Origin: Candidatus Pacearchaeota archaeon
Lineage (GTDB): Archaea > Nanobdellota > Nanobdellia > Pacearchaeales > GW2011-AR1
Direction of reading: 5' to 3'
Length of the DNA stretch: 22,012 nucleotides
Assembly: GCA_023142835.1 (NCBI GenBank)
Contig: JAGLIS010000008.1
Coordinates: 1 to 22,012, forward strand
The notes beneath the pieces were generated by a model that saw nothing but the letters and a program-made list of their open reading frames with translations, was not told where the DNA came from and ran no database searches. A program made the translations under genes and the position numbers. This document shows positions 1 to 6,476 of this stretch, in pieces; positions within the stretch are counted from its first letter, which is position 1; each line of letters starts with the position of its first letter.

Positions 1-127
1 TCTTATTCATCAAATTTGGTTTGCCTTGAAATAAAGCTCCAACACATAGACCATATCCAATAAGAGGTATCATTTGATCCAAACCTGGCTCACCTAATTT
101 CTCCTCTAATTTTTCTTTACTCTCCAT
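1..127 (-). CDS. Hypothetical protein, partial (C-terminus outside the window)
   Basis: Only the first 42 codons are visible, starting MESKEKLEEKLGEPGLDQM and continuing with a Gly-rich stretch (IGYGLCVGALFQGKPN). I do not recognise the family. The start is the ATG at 127-125. It lies 22 bases after the stop of the ATPase gene on the same strand and has its own TATA-like box at 149-156, so it can be transcribed alone or with that gene. The charged N-terminus followed by a short apolar segment could be a small alpha-helical protein, but no function can be given. Confidence 0.6.
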   Translation of the reverse strand, partial: MESKEKLEEKLGEPGLDQMIPLIGYGLCVGALFQGKPNLMNK

Positions 128-148
128 AAACACAAGAATAAAATCCTA

Positions 149-156
149 TTTATAAA
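149..156 (-). promoter_or_regulatory. TATA box TTTATAAA for the partial gene
   Basis: A perfect TTTATAAA lies 21 bases before the ATG at 127 on the minus strand. It overlaps the TAA stop (150-152) of the upstream ATPase gene, so the promoter is embedded in that gene's end. The spacing predicts a leaderless or nearly leaderless transcript. Confidence 0.55.
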
Positions 157-920
157 TCTTTCATAACAACATCAGACATCTCACCAACCTCTATTCCCTT
201 AGAACTAACTATCATCCCAACTGCCTTCCTCTCATGTGCTGTTCTTCTCATCTTAGCAATCCTAACAGCCCTATCACTAACGCCAGTAATCCCTGACTCA
301 TAAAACACACTAACCGAATCCGAAAGAAACCTCAGAATATCCGTCTTCGTCCAGTCACCATTACTAACCCCACTTATCCAGCCCTCCTCAAGACTCTCAT
401 CGCTAAAAACTGTAGTCACCTTCAATCGTTTCATCAACGAAGACAAATCAAAAATCGTCTGCCTAATTTTTCCCTTATCACTAAGATTCAACGCCAAAAC
501 CGAAATCGGATCAAAACAAATTCTCTTAACATTATTCTGTGCAATAACTTTTGTCAGCTCAGACTTTAAATCTTCCATAGAAGTTTGCGGAGCAAATCGC
601 ATAAACTTAATCTTACCCTCGCCACTCAACTTAGAAAAATCCCAACCATGAGCCATCGCATCATTTAACGTATCGACAATATCAGGTTCAAACGAACAAT
701 AAAGACCATTCTCTCCAAACTTCACAGCACCATTCCAAAGAAACTGTAAAAGAAAAGTACTCTTCCCCGAACCGGGACCACCAACAATTAGATTATCTGA
801 ATTTCTTACAAAACCTCCTTGACAAAGCTTATCAAAACCCTCAATACCTACAGGACATCTATCTATTACTCCCTCCACTTCCATTTCCCCCAATATAAAA
901 TATTCATGAAATCCCTTCAA
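150..920 (-). CDS. KaiC/RAD55-like RecA-superfamily ATPase
   Basis: A single-domain RecA-fold ATPase of the KaiC/RAD55/GvpD group. With a TTG start at 920, Walker A GGPGSGKST is at residues 47-55, a KaiC-like CSFEPD strand at 75-80, and Walker B (RICFDP, Asp137) at 133-138. The C-terminal KMRRTAHERKAVG segment (223-235) is typical of archaeal KaiC-like proteins. At 256 aa it is one RecA domain, not the double domain of cyanobacterial KaiC. Two starts are possible: TTG at 920, with GAGGT three bases before it, or ATG at 884, which leaves 12 residues before the conserved PVGIEGFD and is at least as likely. Family members act as regulatory or signal-transduction ATPases; the target here is unknown. 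It is divergent from thrS. Confidence 0.85.
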   Translation of the reverse strand: MKGFHEYFILGEMEVEGVIDRCPVGIEGFDKLCQGGFVRNSDNLIVGGPGSGKSTFLLQFLWNGAVKFGENGLYCSFEPDIVDTLNDAMAHGWDFSKLSGEGKIKFMRFAPQTSMEDLKSELTKVIAQNNVKRICFDPISVLALNLSDKGKIRQTIFDLSSLMKRLKVTTVFSDESLEEGWISGVSNGDWTKTDILRFLSDSVSVFYESGITGVSDRAVRIAKMRRTAHERKAVGMIVSSKGIEVGEMSDVVMKDL

Positions 921-950
921 TTAACCTCTACAAAAAACACAGCACAAATC

Positions 951-958
951 TTTATAAA
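951..958. promoter_or_regulatory. Shared palindromic TATA box between the ATPase gene and thrS
   Basis: TTTATAAA is its own reverse complement and is the only good box in the 59-base divergent gap. It ends 21 bases before the thrS ATG (980) and begins 30 bases from the TTG at 920 of the ATPase gene, so one box may serve both directions. On the thrS side this predicts a leaderless mRNA. Confidence 0.55.
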
Positions 959-979
959 TTCTTTCGTTTTAACAAAAGT

Positions 980-2686
980 ATGAAGACATTAAATCTACAT
1001 TGCGATTATATCAATTTTAAGGCGTTGAAAAAAGCGTTAAAGTCAATTGATGAAATCGCGCCAGACCAAAAACTCGAAGGAAAATCCGAGGAATGTCTTG
1101 TAGTAATGATCGCAACAGAAAAAGGTGATTCAAAAGAAACATTAATAAAACTCGTCGAAGATATCGAAAAGACCGCAACAAATGTCAAAACAGAAAATAT
1201 CGTCTTATATCCTTACGCCCATTTATCAAATAACCTCGGAAAACCAGAAAAAGCGATAGAACTCTTAAACGAAGCAACGAAGCAACTAAAAAAATTCAAA
1301 GTAATCCAAGCCCCTTTCGGCTACTATAAAACATTCGAGCTAAAAGTAAAAGGTCATCCTCTATCAGAACTTTCTAGAGAATTTATAGTTGGAGGAAACG
1401 AAGAAGTTGAAGAAGAATTAAGTGATGAAGAAAGAAGCCGATTGCTACACCAACTCCAAAAATCAAAACTTGATACTTCAAAAATTAAAGAGAACGACCA
1501 CAGAATCATTGGAAGAAAAATGGATCTATGGAGTTTCAACAGTTCAGCTCCTGGAATGGTTTTCTGGCATGCTAAAGGACTTCATATCAAAAACAAATTA
1601 ATCGAATATTGGAGAAACATTCACAGGACTAATGGATACTCTGAAATTTCAACACCACTAATCCTCGACAAAAAACTTTGGGAAATATCAGGACACTGGT
1701 CTAAATTTAAAGAAAACATGTTTACTACCGAATACGAAAAAAGAGAATTCGCAATTAAACCAATGAATTGTCCTGGAGGAATGCTCGTCTATAAAACATC
1801 TCCAAAATCTTATCGAGATTTACCTTTAAGAATGGGTGAAATTGGGGAAGTTCACAGAAAAGAACTTTCAGGAGTATTGGGAGGATTAATGAGAGTAATA
1901 CAATTTACCCAAGATGATGCTCATATCTTCTGCACAGAAAAAACATTAAAAAACGAGATAGAAAAAATTATTGACATAATAATCGAATTATACTCTACAT
2001 TCAATATAGAATTAGACCACATAGAATTATCTACTCGTCCTGAAGAAAAAATAGGCTCTGAAAAAATCTGGGACTTATCAGAAACTGCACTTGAAGAAGT
2101 GTTAAAATCTAGAGGAATGAAATACACAATCAATAAAGGAGACGGAGCATTTTACGGACCAAAAATAGATTTCCATATCAAAGATTCATTAAAGAGAACA
2201 TGGCAATGTTCCACAATTCAGCTAGACATGGCACTTCCAGAAAGATTTGAATTAGAATACACCGACGAAAAAGGAGATATCAAACGACCAATCATGCTTC
2301 ACAGAGTAATCTATGGTTCCATTGAAAGATTTCTAGGAATTTATACAGAACACACAAATGGAAAATTCCCTCTATGGCTTTCCCCAAATCAGATAAAAAT
2401 CGTAACTCTAAACGACAATGTCAAAGACTACGCTAATGAAGTTTACCAAAAACTTTTCGATTCAGAATTTGAAGTTGAAATTAATGACAAAAACGAATCA
2501 GTAGGTAAAAAAGTAAGGGATGCCCAAATTCAAAGATTTAATTATATTGTCACCGTCGGAGAAAAAGAAAAAGCTGAAAATAAAGTTGCAGTTAGGACAA
2601 GGGAATCACCAGAAATTAAAATAATAAACTTAGACGAATTAATAGAAAAACTCAAGAAAGAGATAAATTCAAGAAAGAATTTATAA
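980..2686 (+). CDS. thrS: Threonyl-tRNA synthetase (archaeal type)
   Basis: Charges tRNA-Thr with threonine in the cytoplasm. The 568-aa protein has the archaeal layout. An N-terminal D-aminoacyl-tRNA-deacylase-like editing domain spans residues 1-135, with the conserved YPYAHLS at 77-83. An acidic linker follows at about 140-152, then the class II catalytic core. Zinc and substrate ligands are intact: Cys264 in NCPGG, His315 in DDAH, His441 in MLHR. Motif 2 is seen as GEVHRKE...MRVIQFTQDDAH and motif 3 as IMLHRVIYGSIERFLG. The anticodon-binding domain occupies roughly 465-560. No bacterial TGS domain is present. The ATG at 980 is 21 bases after a TATA box and gives a full N-terminal domain. 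The gene is intact and is one of the clearest archaeal markers here. Confidence 0.97.
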   Translation: MKTLNLHCDYINFKALKKALKSIDEIAPDQKLEGKSEECLVVMIATEKGDSKETLIKLVEDIEKTATNVKTENIVLYPYAHLSNNLGKPEKAIELLNEATKQLKKFKVIQAPFGYYKTFELKVKGHPLSELSREFIVGGNEEVEEELSDEERSRLLHQLQKSKLDTSKIKENDHRIIGRKMDLWSFNSSAPGMVFWHAKGLHIKNKLIEYWRNIHRTNGYSEISTPLILDKKLWEISGHWSKFKENMFTTEYEKREFAIKPMNCPGGMLVYKTSPKSYRDLPLRMGEIGEVHRKELSGVLGGLMRVIQFTQDDAHIFCTEKTLKNEIEKIIDIIIELYSTFNIELDHIELSTRPEEKIGSEKIWDLSETALEEVLKSRGMKYTINKGDGAFYGPKIDFHIKDSLKRTWQCSTIQLDMALPERFELEYTDEKGDIKRPIMLHRVIYGSIERFLGIYTEHTNGKFPLWLSPNQIKIVTLNDNVKDYANEVYQKLFDSEFEVEINDKNESVGKKVRDAQIQRFNYIVTVGEKEKAENKVAVRTRESPEIKIINLDELIEKLKKEINSRKNL

Positions 2687-2687
2687 A
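2680..2687 (+). promoter_or_regulatory. TATA box overlapping the thrS stop codon
   Basis: TTTATAAA ends 21 bases before the ATG at 2709. It contains the last thrS Leu codon and the TAA stop (2684-2686). This is the same arrangement as the box at 149-156. Confidence 0.55.
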
Positions 2688-2708
2688 CAATATTACTCTA
2701 AAACCTCT

Positions 2709-2969
2709 ATGAAATGGGGGAAGATTGTTTTAATATTCCAAGCTATCATAACCTTACTCATAAGCCTCGCATTTTTCTCACAAACTTTATCACTTGACAT
2801 CGCAAAAATATCTGAATTAAGAATAGAAATGAATCAGAATAATGCTTTCTTAGATAACAATGCACCTAGAGTAATGGTCGACATAAAACAAAGATACACC
2901 CTCGCCGCATACACCCTCCTTATCATAGGAATTTTCGAACTATTAATTATACCAAGGCTCATTAGTTAA
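2709..2969 (+). CDS. Small membrane protein, two predicted TM helices
   Basis: Unrecognised 86-aa protein. Hydrophobic helices lie at about residues 5-25 (IVLIFQAIITLLISLAFF) and 65-85 (LAAYTLLIIGIFELLIIP). They are separated by a polar, Asn- and Asp-containing loop of about 35 residues. Both ends are short, so the loop probably faces one side of the membrane as a hairpin. The start is set by the TATA box at 2680-2687. It follows thrS by 22 bases but has its own promoter, so a role in translation should not be assumed. Confidence 0.7.
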   Translation: MKWGKIVLIFQAIITLLISLAFFSQTLSLDIAKISELRIEMNQNNAFLDNNAPRVMVDIKQRYTLAAYTLLIIGIFELLIIPRLIS

Positions 2970-2999
2970 AGTCTTAAAGCCCCCTAAACTAATTCTTAC

Positions 3000-3563
3000 A
3001 TGAGAATTTCAGAACTAATAGATGAATTAGAAGAAACAGAAACATACAAAAAATTTAAAGATAAAAATCCTTCGACATTTTTCTCAGCAGGTTTTTTCAT
3101 ATTAGACTTAGAATCAAAAACTGAAAAAATACAACTTGATTTTTTTCTACCTAAACAAAATAGAGCCTGCCCCAACCAATCTAAATCGCAAATTAGTGAG
3201 GGTAGGGTCTGCCCCAACCAATCTAAATCGCAAATCAGTGAGGGAAGAATAGCCTCATTTGAATATCCGTTCAAGGAACCAAAAATTTATGACGAAGAGA
3301 TAAAACCCATGCAACCCCAAACAACTGAAATAAAAATAGACATAGATGATTTAGAATCTACTTGTAAGAAAATTATCAAAGAAAACAACTCCCTAATTAT
3401 CTTCACAAAAATAATCGCAATCCTAAAAGACAATCAATGGAATCTTACTTGCATGGACGACATGTTGGGAATTGTTCGAATAAAACTCAATGCAATAACT
3501 GGAGAACTAATTGATTTTAATAAGGGAAGCCTTATGGACATGATGAAAGTTGAGAAGAAATAA
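3000..3563 (+). CDS. Hypothetical protein with an internal 14-residue tandem repeat
   Basis: Unrecognised 187-aa soluble protein. Residues 1-53 are an acidic N-terminus (ISELIDELEE) followed by a beta-rich stretch (STFFSAGFFILDLESKTEKIQLDFFL). Two in-frame copies of CPNQSKSQISEGR[V/I] follow at about residues 57-84. The C-terminal half is alpha/beta (residues 110-187) and ends in GELIDFNKGSLMDMMK. The repeats look inserted between two otherwise continuous regions. The ATG at 3000 is preceded only by a weak AT-rich region. There is no signal peptide or TM segment. Function unknown. Confidence 0.7.
   Translation: MRISELIDELEETETYKKFKDKNPSTFFSAGFFILDLESKTEKIQLDFFLPKQNRACPNQSKSQISEGRVCPNQSKSQISEGRIASFEYPFKEPKIYDEEIKPMQPQTTEIKIDIDDLESTCKKIIKENNSLIIFTKIIAILKDNQWNLTCMDDMLGIVRIKLNAITGELIDFNKGSLMDMMKVEKK
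3167..3250 (+). repeat. In-frame 42-bp tandem duplication inside the gene at 3000-3563
   Basis: Unit 1 (3167-3208) and unit 2 (3209-3250) are almost identical: a T/C difference in the AAATTAGTG/AAATCAGTG part, plus a few changes at the last positions. The period is 14 codons. On the minus strand the unit reads as a hydrophobic SLICDLDWLGQ peptide. The near-identity indicates a recent duplication. Confidence 0.85.
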
Positions 3564-3619
3564 AAACACACAAAACAGTCAGTGGAAATTAAAGAAGTAT
3601 CGTTTTATCCCTCACTAGA

Positions 3620-3649
3620 AGATTATCAATAACAAACTATTGGTAATCT
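3620..3649. terminator. Hairpin between convergent genes
   Basis: A 12-bp inverted repeat, AGATTATCAATA (3620-3631) and TATTGGTAATCT (3638-3649), with one mismatch and a 6-base loop. It lies between the plus-strand gene ending at 3563 and the minus-strand gene ending at 3660, where a bidirectional terminator or 3'-end-stabilising hairpin would be expected. Confidence 0.45.
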
Positions 3650-3659
3650 TATGTTATAA

Positions 3660-4049
3660 TCAATTCTTTTTGCCCCTCTTCTTTTTTTGTGTAAATGACT
3701 CAATAAATATTATAATAACATGACCTATAATTCCTAAATATAAGAATAATTTAGACCATAAATTATTTGAGCTAATTTTCTGATCGTATGAGGTAATATT
3801 TATAATTATTGGATCCGTATTTGTTGCATAATACTCTTTATAATTTGCCATTCGATCAGTATTGTTATAACAAGATTGATGTGATAGACTTAAATCATAA
3901 TATTTATTTATTACTTGAGTTCGAGAAATTAATTTCAATATTGTTTCATCTTTATCATCTTGATAACTCTGTGCAATTGAATTAAATATTCCACTACATA
4001 CTAATATCAATGTGAAAATTACAAGCAAAATCTCACTAATTTTTCTCAT
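3660..4049 (-). CDS. Small membrane protein with an extracytoplasmic domain
   Basis: Unrecognised 129-aa protein. An N-terminal hydrophobic segment (residues 4-26, ISEILLVIFTLILVCSGIF) may be a signal anchor. About 70 polar residues rich in Tyr, Asn and Ser follow. A C-terminal TM helix (about 98-118, KLFLYLGIIGHVIIIFIES) is followed by a basic KKKRGKK tail that should stay in the cytoplasm. This topology puts the central part outside the cell. The start ATG (4049) is preceded by an AT-rich stretch with TATA-like sequence at 4061-4080. Base composition is very AT-rich. Function unknown. Confidence 0.65.
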   Translation of the reverse strand: MRKISEILLVIFTLILVCSGIFNSIAQSYQDDKDETILKLISRTQVINKYYDLSLSHQSCYNNTDRMANYKEYYATNTDPIIINITSYDQKISSNNLWSKLFLYLGIIGHVIIIFIESFTQKKKRGKKN

Positions 4050-4337
4050 AAAAATAAAAACTATTTATATATTTATAAATATAACGGGGCAAAAAGAACT
4101 CTTCGGAATTTTTTGACATCGTCAAAAACCGTCTTGCAGACTATTCCTTGTTCCTAACGGAAGATTATAACAAGGATTTAGAAATTCCAAAATCTTGCAG
4201 ATTTTTCCACCCAAATTTTGCTACGCAAAACTTCGTTAAATCCTAATGTTAAGTGCAATTTTCGAATCAGTCTTTAAAGAACATCTAACAAAAAGATTTA
4301 TATATTTTAATCAATTGTTATATAATAGGAAATAAAA
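4050..4337. other. 288-base intergenic region with small hairpins
   Basis: No coding sequence seen. It carries short inverted repeats. TTTTTGAC-atc-GTCAAAAA (4110-4128) is an 8-bp perfect stem. CCTTGTT and AACAAGG flank about 14 bases near 4150-4180. TTTTGC-tac-GCAAAA lies near 4217-4231. The octamer CTTGCAGA occurs twice. The right end holds the TATA-like promoter of the gene at 4338. It could be a structured 5' region or decayed sequence. Confidence 0.4.
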
Positions 4338-4613
4338 ATGGATGAAATACAAGAATTCAAAAAATATATTGTGTTTTATAGCGAGAGAGCTGACGGACCT
4401 CAATGTAATAGAGACCATGTTCGTTTAGTTGAATCGCCAGTTTTTCCTACAGAAAACTTATTAGAGAAAAACAAGATGATATACACAGGAACCTGTACTA
4501 ATATATCATATCCTGGATGTGAAGATTGTGGTGGTTCGAAGATAGTTGATTTTAGAGTAGAAGATTATTCTTCAGAAAGAGCCAAAGAATTAGGATTGGT
4601 AGAAAAATTATAG
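4338..4613 (+). CDS. Hypothetical small Cys-containing protein
   Basis: Unrecognised 91-aa protein. A Cys cluster, TGTCTNISYPGCEDCGG, at about residues 54-70 (C-x6-C-x2-C), with a further Cys near residue 22, could bind a metal. The C-terminus KELGLVEKL resembles the KEFGLVEKI near the end of the protein at 5736-6185, which may be coincidence. A TATA-like element (TTTATATATT, about 4297-4306) lies about 30 bases upstream and a second AT-rich box near 4318-4327. No TM segment. Function unknown. Confidence 0.6.
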   Translation: MDEIQEFKKYIVFYSERADGPQCNRDHVRLVESPVFPTENLLEKNKMIYTGTCTNISYPGCEDCGGSKIVDFRVEDYSSERAKELGLVEKL

Positions 4614-4727
4614 GGTTCAACAGGTATCGATTCTCTTCGTGACAACTATCTACATAGACTAACAACTTAAATAAGAGTTATACATAAAAATAAAAATTTA
4701 AACAACCTCTCTCGAACACCACACAAT

Positions 4728-5009
4728 ATGAAAAATACACCACATACTCAAGAAGAATTAGATGCTCTAGAAGTGAAAACTCAACAAGGTGCACTTCCTC
4801 CAGGTTATTATGCAAATAATCATTCTCTCATAGCTACAATCTATGGTCAAAGTAATCTCGAAAAGAAAGCACGAAATAGTTTTAAAAATGCAAATAAGTT
4901 ACCTAGTTACATTCATCTTCAAACAGAAGGCACACTTTCTGTTGGAGATAAAGAAGTTAATTATTGCTTGGCATATGGCGTTTATCCACTCAAACACCCT
5001 TCCGAATAA
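4728..5009 (+). CDS. Hypothetical protein, 93 aa
   Basis: Unrecognised soluble protein. It starts MKNTPHTQEELDALE and has a GALPPGYYANN segment (22-32) and a beta-rich second half (IHLQTEGTLSVGDKEVNYCLAYG). The ATG at 4728 follows an AT-rich TTTAAA-like box about 27-34 bases upstream. Its last 20 bases overlap, tail to tail, the end of the methyltransferase gene on the other strand, so both 3' ends cannot vary independently. No signal peptide or metal motif seen. Confidence 0.6.
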   Translation: MKNTPHTQEELDALEVKTQQGALPPGYYANNHSLIATIYGQSNLEKKARNSFKNANKLPSYIHLQTEGTLSVGDKEVNYCLAYGVYPLKHPSE

Positions 5010-5595
5010 CCAAACTAATATTCCTATCTTCCCCCGAACTCACAATCTCAAAACCAGCTTTCTTAACTTCCATCTCAATCTCATCCTTATCATAAACATA
5101 AGTATACCTCTTTTCAACACCTGCAGAAGTCCACGGAATAAAAGTCTCTTTAGGTTTACCCTTCAGCCTAGGAGAATTTTTTGACCAAACCATAACCAAC
5201 GCTTCAGAACCTGGCTTCAACACCCTATATAATTCATCAATCACCTTCTGCCTAGCTTTCTCCGTCGGAACACAATGAAGAACAGCTATACAAATCCCAC
5301 CATCACAAAAATTATCTTCTAAAGGAATCTCATTAGAACTAGAATGAAACGTCTCAATCTCCAACCCAAAACTTTTAGCCTTCTCTTCTGCAAACTTTAA
5401 CATCTCTTTTGAAAAATCCACTGCATAAACTTTCAAACCCTTCGGAAAAGAAAGAAAATTCCTCCCACTCCCGCAACCCCAATCGACAACTTTCCCTTTT
5501 TTCCCTTTTAAAAAATCTTCAACCTCTGGACTAGGCTTATTCCTATACTCATTCCACACTGGAGCAATCGTCTCCCAAACTTTTTCTTGTTTCAT
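4990..5595 (-). CDS. SAM-dependent methyltransferase, Trm9/ALKBH8-like
   Basis: A 201-aa class I methyltransferase. Motif I VVDWGCGSGRN lies at residues 36-46 and the acidic SAM ribose ligand is probably Asp60 (YAVDFS). Trm9-like marks are the start VWNEYRNKPSPEVEDFL, GCGSGRNF after the first strand, IAVLHCVPTEKARQKVIDELYRVLKPG (about 102-129), the following VMVWSK, and a late KRYTYVYDKDEIE segment. In eukaryotes Trm9 methylates the carboxymethyl group on wobble uridine to give mcm5U34. Elp3, which makes the cm5U precursor, lies 0.9 kb away here, which supports the assignment. A TATATAAA box sits before the start (ATG at 5595). Trm112, the activating partner in eukaryotes, is not in the window. 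It could instead be a general methyltransferase. Confidence 0.75.
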   Translation of the reverse strand: MKQEKVWETIAPVWNEYRNKPSPEVEDFLKGKKGKVVDWGCGSGRNFLSFPKGLKVYAVDFSKEMLKFAEEKAKSFGLEIETFHSSSNEIPLEDNFCDGGICIAVLHCVPTEKARQKVIDELYRVLKPGSEALVMVWSKNSPRLKGKPKETFIPWTSAGVEKRYTYVYDKDEIEMEVKKAGFEIVSSGEDRNISLVIRKGV

Positions 5596-5735
5596 TCATT
5601 CAAAAGCAAAAAGAAGTTTATATAGATAATTAAAATAATCTCTAATTCAAATATCTTAATCTAACCATTAAACTCCACCATAACCATCCCCTCAATCAAA
5701 AAATACGACTATTTAATTTAACTTTGTAAAAAAAT

Positions 5736-6185
5736 CTATTTTTTAGCTACCTTTATTTTTTCTACAAGTCCAAACTCTTTACGGTTTCCATCCACATAAA
5801 AATTATTTACCCGTTCACCTGAAAGTTTTTCATCATAACTATATTTAACTTCTTTAAACAGTTTTCTATAATCTTCTTTGAATTGTCGTTCAGGATCATT
5901 TTTGAAAGTTCCCCCATCTCCCCAATAAAAAATATCATCATTATCGAATAATAATCCATTTACAATCCCTGTTCCAGGACAAACAAATTGCAACTCCCCC
6001 TCATGCTCACAATTTCCAAAGTCAGTGTACCAATATGTTTGAATTGCTGTAAGGTTCTTTATCTTATAAGAATTACCACAGCAACTACATTCAATAATTT
6101 TTTCCTTATTTTTTTCATCAATCTCTTTAAAAATTTTATCCTTTTTTTTATGAATTTCTGTTAGTTGATTCTCTAAACTTACCAT
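5736..6185 (-). CDS. Hypothetical protein with Cys-rich zinc-ribbon-like segment
   Basis: Unrecognised 149-aa soluble protein. The first 30 residues are a highly charged helix (ENQLTEIHKKKDKIFKEIDE). CSCCGNSY at 33-40, Cys59-x-His61 and Cys69 follow, and together could form a zinc site. The middle has aromatic YWYTDFGN and FYWGDGG turns. The C-terminal half is charged and ends in VEKIKVAKK. The start is the ATG at 6185. A GTTATGG context upstream has no clear Shine-Dalgarno (SD) sequence. Function unknown. Confidence 0.65.
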   Translation of the reverse strand: MVSLENQLTEIHKKKDKIFKEIDEKNKEKIIECSCCGNSYKIKNLTAIQTYWYTDFGNCEHEGELQFVCPGTGIVNGLLFDNDDIFYWGDGGTFKNDPERQFKEDYRKLFKEVKYSYDEKLSGERVNNFYVDGNRKEFGLVEKIKVAKK

Positions 6186-6359
6186 AACTCATAGTTCACA
6201 TTATATTTTTAAAAATATATCTATACTAAATTATATAGCTTTTAAATTTCTAATATTAAAAAATTCAATGTCTAAATTAATAACTCTATCTTGCAGAAAT
6301 TTTTAATTCCATTTCCATCAAACACTTACACATTTAAACCATAAATCACTTCCCCTTTC

Positions 6360-6476
6360 ATGAAATCAAAACCCTCAACTCTAAGCTCTCAATTCCAAAT
6401 ATCCAAACCCCAGCGTAAAGTAATATCAAAGATATTTCATAGACACATTTATGCAGGAGGAATGCAAAATGCGTAA
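6360..6476 (+). CDS. Possible 38-aa leader ORF overlapping the elp3 start
   Basis: The ORF reads MKSKPSTLSSQFQISKPQRK and continues to a TAA at 6474-6476, five bases past the A of the elp3 ATG at 6469. A TTTAAACC element (6333-6340) lies 20-27 bases before its ATG, fitting a leaderless start, and the AGGAGG before elp3 lies inside it. The peptide is basic and has no recognised domain. It may be a real small gene, a leader whose translation feeds into elp3, or untranslated 5' sequence. Confidence 0.35.
   Translation: MKSKPSTLSSQFQISKPQRKVISKIFHRHIYAGGMQNA
6455..6460 (+). promoter_or_regulatory. Shine-Dalgarno AGGAGG that selects the elp3 start
   Basis: AGGAGG is 8 bases before the ATG at 6469 and lies downstream of the alternative in-frame ATG at 6451. 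It therefore supports the 6469 start. It is unusual among the mostly leaderless genes around it. Confidence 0.6.

Noticed and set aside
2996..3274. Minus-strand ORF of 92 codons with a tandem SLICDLDWLGQ repeat
   Set aside because: It is the antisense of the 42-bp duplication in the plus-strand gene, which has the longer and more protein-like frame. No promoter or SD supports it.
4843..5184. Plus-strand ORF of 113 codons crossing two genes
   Set aside because: It overlaps the genes at 4728-5009 and 4990-5595 in the wrong frame and has no recognisable domain. Both overlapped genes are better supported.
4338..6185. Homology between the 91-aa and 149-aa Cys-containing proteins
   Set aside because: Only the C-terminal KE[LF]GLVEK is shared. 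The cysteine patterns and lengths differ, so chance cannot be excluded.
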